A stretch of DNA of 14,200 nt, from positions 1 through 14,200 of the forward strand of contig CAYROP010000024.1 of assembly GCA_964426075.1 (NCBI GenBank), read 5' to 3'. Made by a program: the position numbers and the translations under genes. The notes under the pieces were generated by a model. That model saw only the letters and a list, made by a program, of their open reading frames with translations. It was not told the DNA's origin and did no database searches. Below are positions 13,693-14,200 of the stretch, one piece after another. Positions within the stretch are counted from its first letter, which is position 1. Each line of letters opens with the position of its first letter. The stretch comes from CAYQLK01 sp964426075. Its GTDB lineage: Bacteria > Patescibacteriota > Microgenomatia > CAYQLK01.

Positions 13693-13887
13693 ATGGAAAT
13701 AAGCAAGGTCATCAAAACTGACAAATCGGACACGAAACCTTTAATAAAAGGTTGTGTTTTGCCAGCCGATGAACTAAAACGGCTGACGGACTTTTTCTCA
13801 TTGCTTATCCAAATAGACCGAAGGACAAGAAAGGAGGTGAAGCGTTATGAAAATCAAAGCATTCGACAAGATGGTCAGTCGAGATGA
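13693..13887 (+). CDS. Small hypothetical protein of the accessory region
   Basis: I do not recognise this 64-residue product. It is basic and probably soluble: an N-terminal polar part (MEISKVIKTDKSDTK), a single Cys in KGCVLPADE, and an amphipathic helix (LKRLTDFFSLLIQIDRRTRKEVKRY) before a polar tail. Its last 41 bases overlap the start of the next gene, whose strong ribosome binding site lies inside it, as in tightly packed phage or plasmid operons. A TATAAA hexamer ends nine bases before the ATG, with no Shine-Dalgarno site. It may equally be a chance frame, but the helix pattern and position favour a real gene. Confidence 0.5.
   Translation: MEISKVIKTDKSDTKPLIKGCVLPADELKRLTDFFSLLIQIDRRTRKEVKRYENQSIRQDGQSR
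13831..13839 (+). promoter_or_regulatory. Strong Shine-Dalgarno sequence before the gene at 13847
   Basis: AAGGAGGTGA ends about seven bases before the ATG at 13847, a full match to the anti-Shine-Dalgarno sequence. It confirms that start even though it overlaps the preceding gene, and it contrasts with the ribosome-site-poor genes at the left. Confidence 0.85.
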
Positions 13888-14065
13888 AGCATATCAAATA
13901 ATCATAAATGACAAGATTGCGGATATTGTCCACGCAAGTAATTCCGATACTTTGGAAGATTTACTTATGTTCGGTTGGGTTTCTCTGGAAAAGTGGACAG
14001 ATAAAGAATTGGAAGACTACATAAGTGAGTTACTTATTGAGAATCAACCAAACGGAAAAATATGA
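13847..14065 (+). CDS. Small acidic hypothetical protein
   Basis: This 72-residue protein is well supported by its strong ribosome binding site but I do not recognise it. It is acidic and probably all-helical: RDEAYQIIINDKIADIVHAS, then DTLEDLLMFGW and DKELEDYISELLIE. It has no cysteine, membrane span or signal peptide. Its TGA stop overlaps the ATG of the SpoVG-like gene by ATGA, so the two are translationally coupled. This packing and size are common in plasmids, phages and conjugative elements, which fits the accessory setting. Confidence 0.75.
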   Translation: MKIKAFDKMVSRDEAYQIIINDKIADIVHASNSDTLEDLLMFGWVSLEKWTDKELEDYISELLIENQPNGKI

Positions 14066-14200
14066 AAGCAACTATAAGCGAAGTACAGGTAACACCAGTC
14101 AAGGCAAACGAAGGTTTAGTAGGTTTTGCCAGCTTCGTTTATAACGACAGCTTTTATATGGGGTCAATCGGTATCTATACCAGACCGCAAGGTGGGTATC
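14062..14200 (+). CDS. SpoVG-like protein, 3' end outside window
   Basis: Forty-six codons are visible, overlapping the previous stop by four bases (ATGA). They encode MKATISEVQVTPVK, then GLVGFASFVYNDSFYMGSIGIYTRP. The pattern of an ISEVQVTPV strand, a GLVGFASF strand and a '-SFYMGSIGIYTRP' strand matches SpoVG-family proteins, in particular the variants carried by Firmicute mobile elements, as I recall them. SpoVG proteins are small nucleic-acid-binding regulators. The element-borne form would act on the element's own genes, but that is not shown here. The end lies beyond the window. Confidence 0.6.
   Translation, partial: MKATISEVQVTPVKANEGLVGFASFVYNDSFYMGSIGIYTRPQGGY

Noticed and set aside
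1..14200. TGA-to-Gly recoding as in Gracilibacteria/Absconditabacteria
   Set aside because: No in-frame TGA occurs in the good genes, and the gene ending at 14065 uses TGA as stop.

Overview
The window looks like a low-GC chromosome of a Candidate Phyla Radiation (Patescibacteria) bacterium. This is inferred from the gene content: many short single-domain proteins, small DUF378- and DUF4383-type membrane proteins, a membrane-anchored FAM173-like methyltransferase, a winged-helix C-terminal domain of a kind I associate with CPR accessory proteins, and start codons that often lack a Shine-Dalgarno sequence. No gene carries an in-frame TGA and one gene ends in TGA, so I see no sign of TGA recoding. 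No rRNA, tRNA, CRISPR array or intact integrase was recognised.

Left part (1-5058). The 3' end of a two-span membrane protein with a His/Cys-rich tail is followed by a YcnI/DUF1775 copper-binding protein (578-1243), closed by a bidirectional terminator. Facing it is a leftward operon of three tandem paralogues (4584 to 1292) with N-terminal signal anchors. The three share 18 cysteines in register with nearly invariant spacing, and five invariant histidines arranged as HxxxH, HxxxE and HxxxH. I do not recognise this family, and it is the most interesting item in the window. Upstream lies a DUF4383-like membrane protein with its own promoter and an extended Shine-Dalgarno sequence.

Middle (5178-8921, rightward). 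A class I methyltransferase, an ABC-F ATPase, a membrane-anchored class A beta-lactamase/DD-peptidase-like hydrolase, and a small membrane protein that keeps the exact aspartate spacing of CDP-alcohol phosphatidyltransferases with other motif positions changed.

Next (8981-11405, mostly leftward). DUF378, an unknown protein coupled to a DUF1801 protein, a lipoprotein, a divergent FAM173-like methyltransferase and a three-span membrane protein. Several of these have a -10 hexamer only 6-8 bases before the start codon, suggesting leaderless mRNAs.

Right end (11500-14200). A KOW-domain gene broken by a one-base shift at an A7 run is followed by a short orphan coding remnant. Beyond it the content becomes accessory: a HEPN-like protein with an RxxxxH motif, a divergent winged-helix protein, a paired TTAGCTAA palindrome, two small unknown genes with strong Firmicute-like ribosome binding or overlapping starts, and the start of a SpoVG-like gene. 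This looks like the edge of an integrated element or genomic island.
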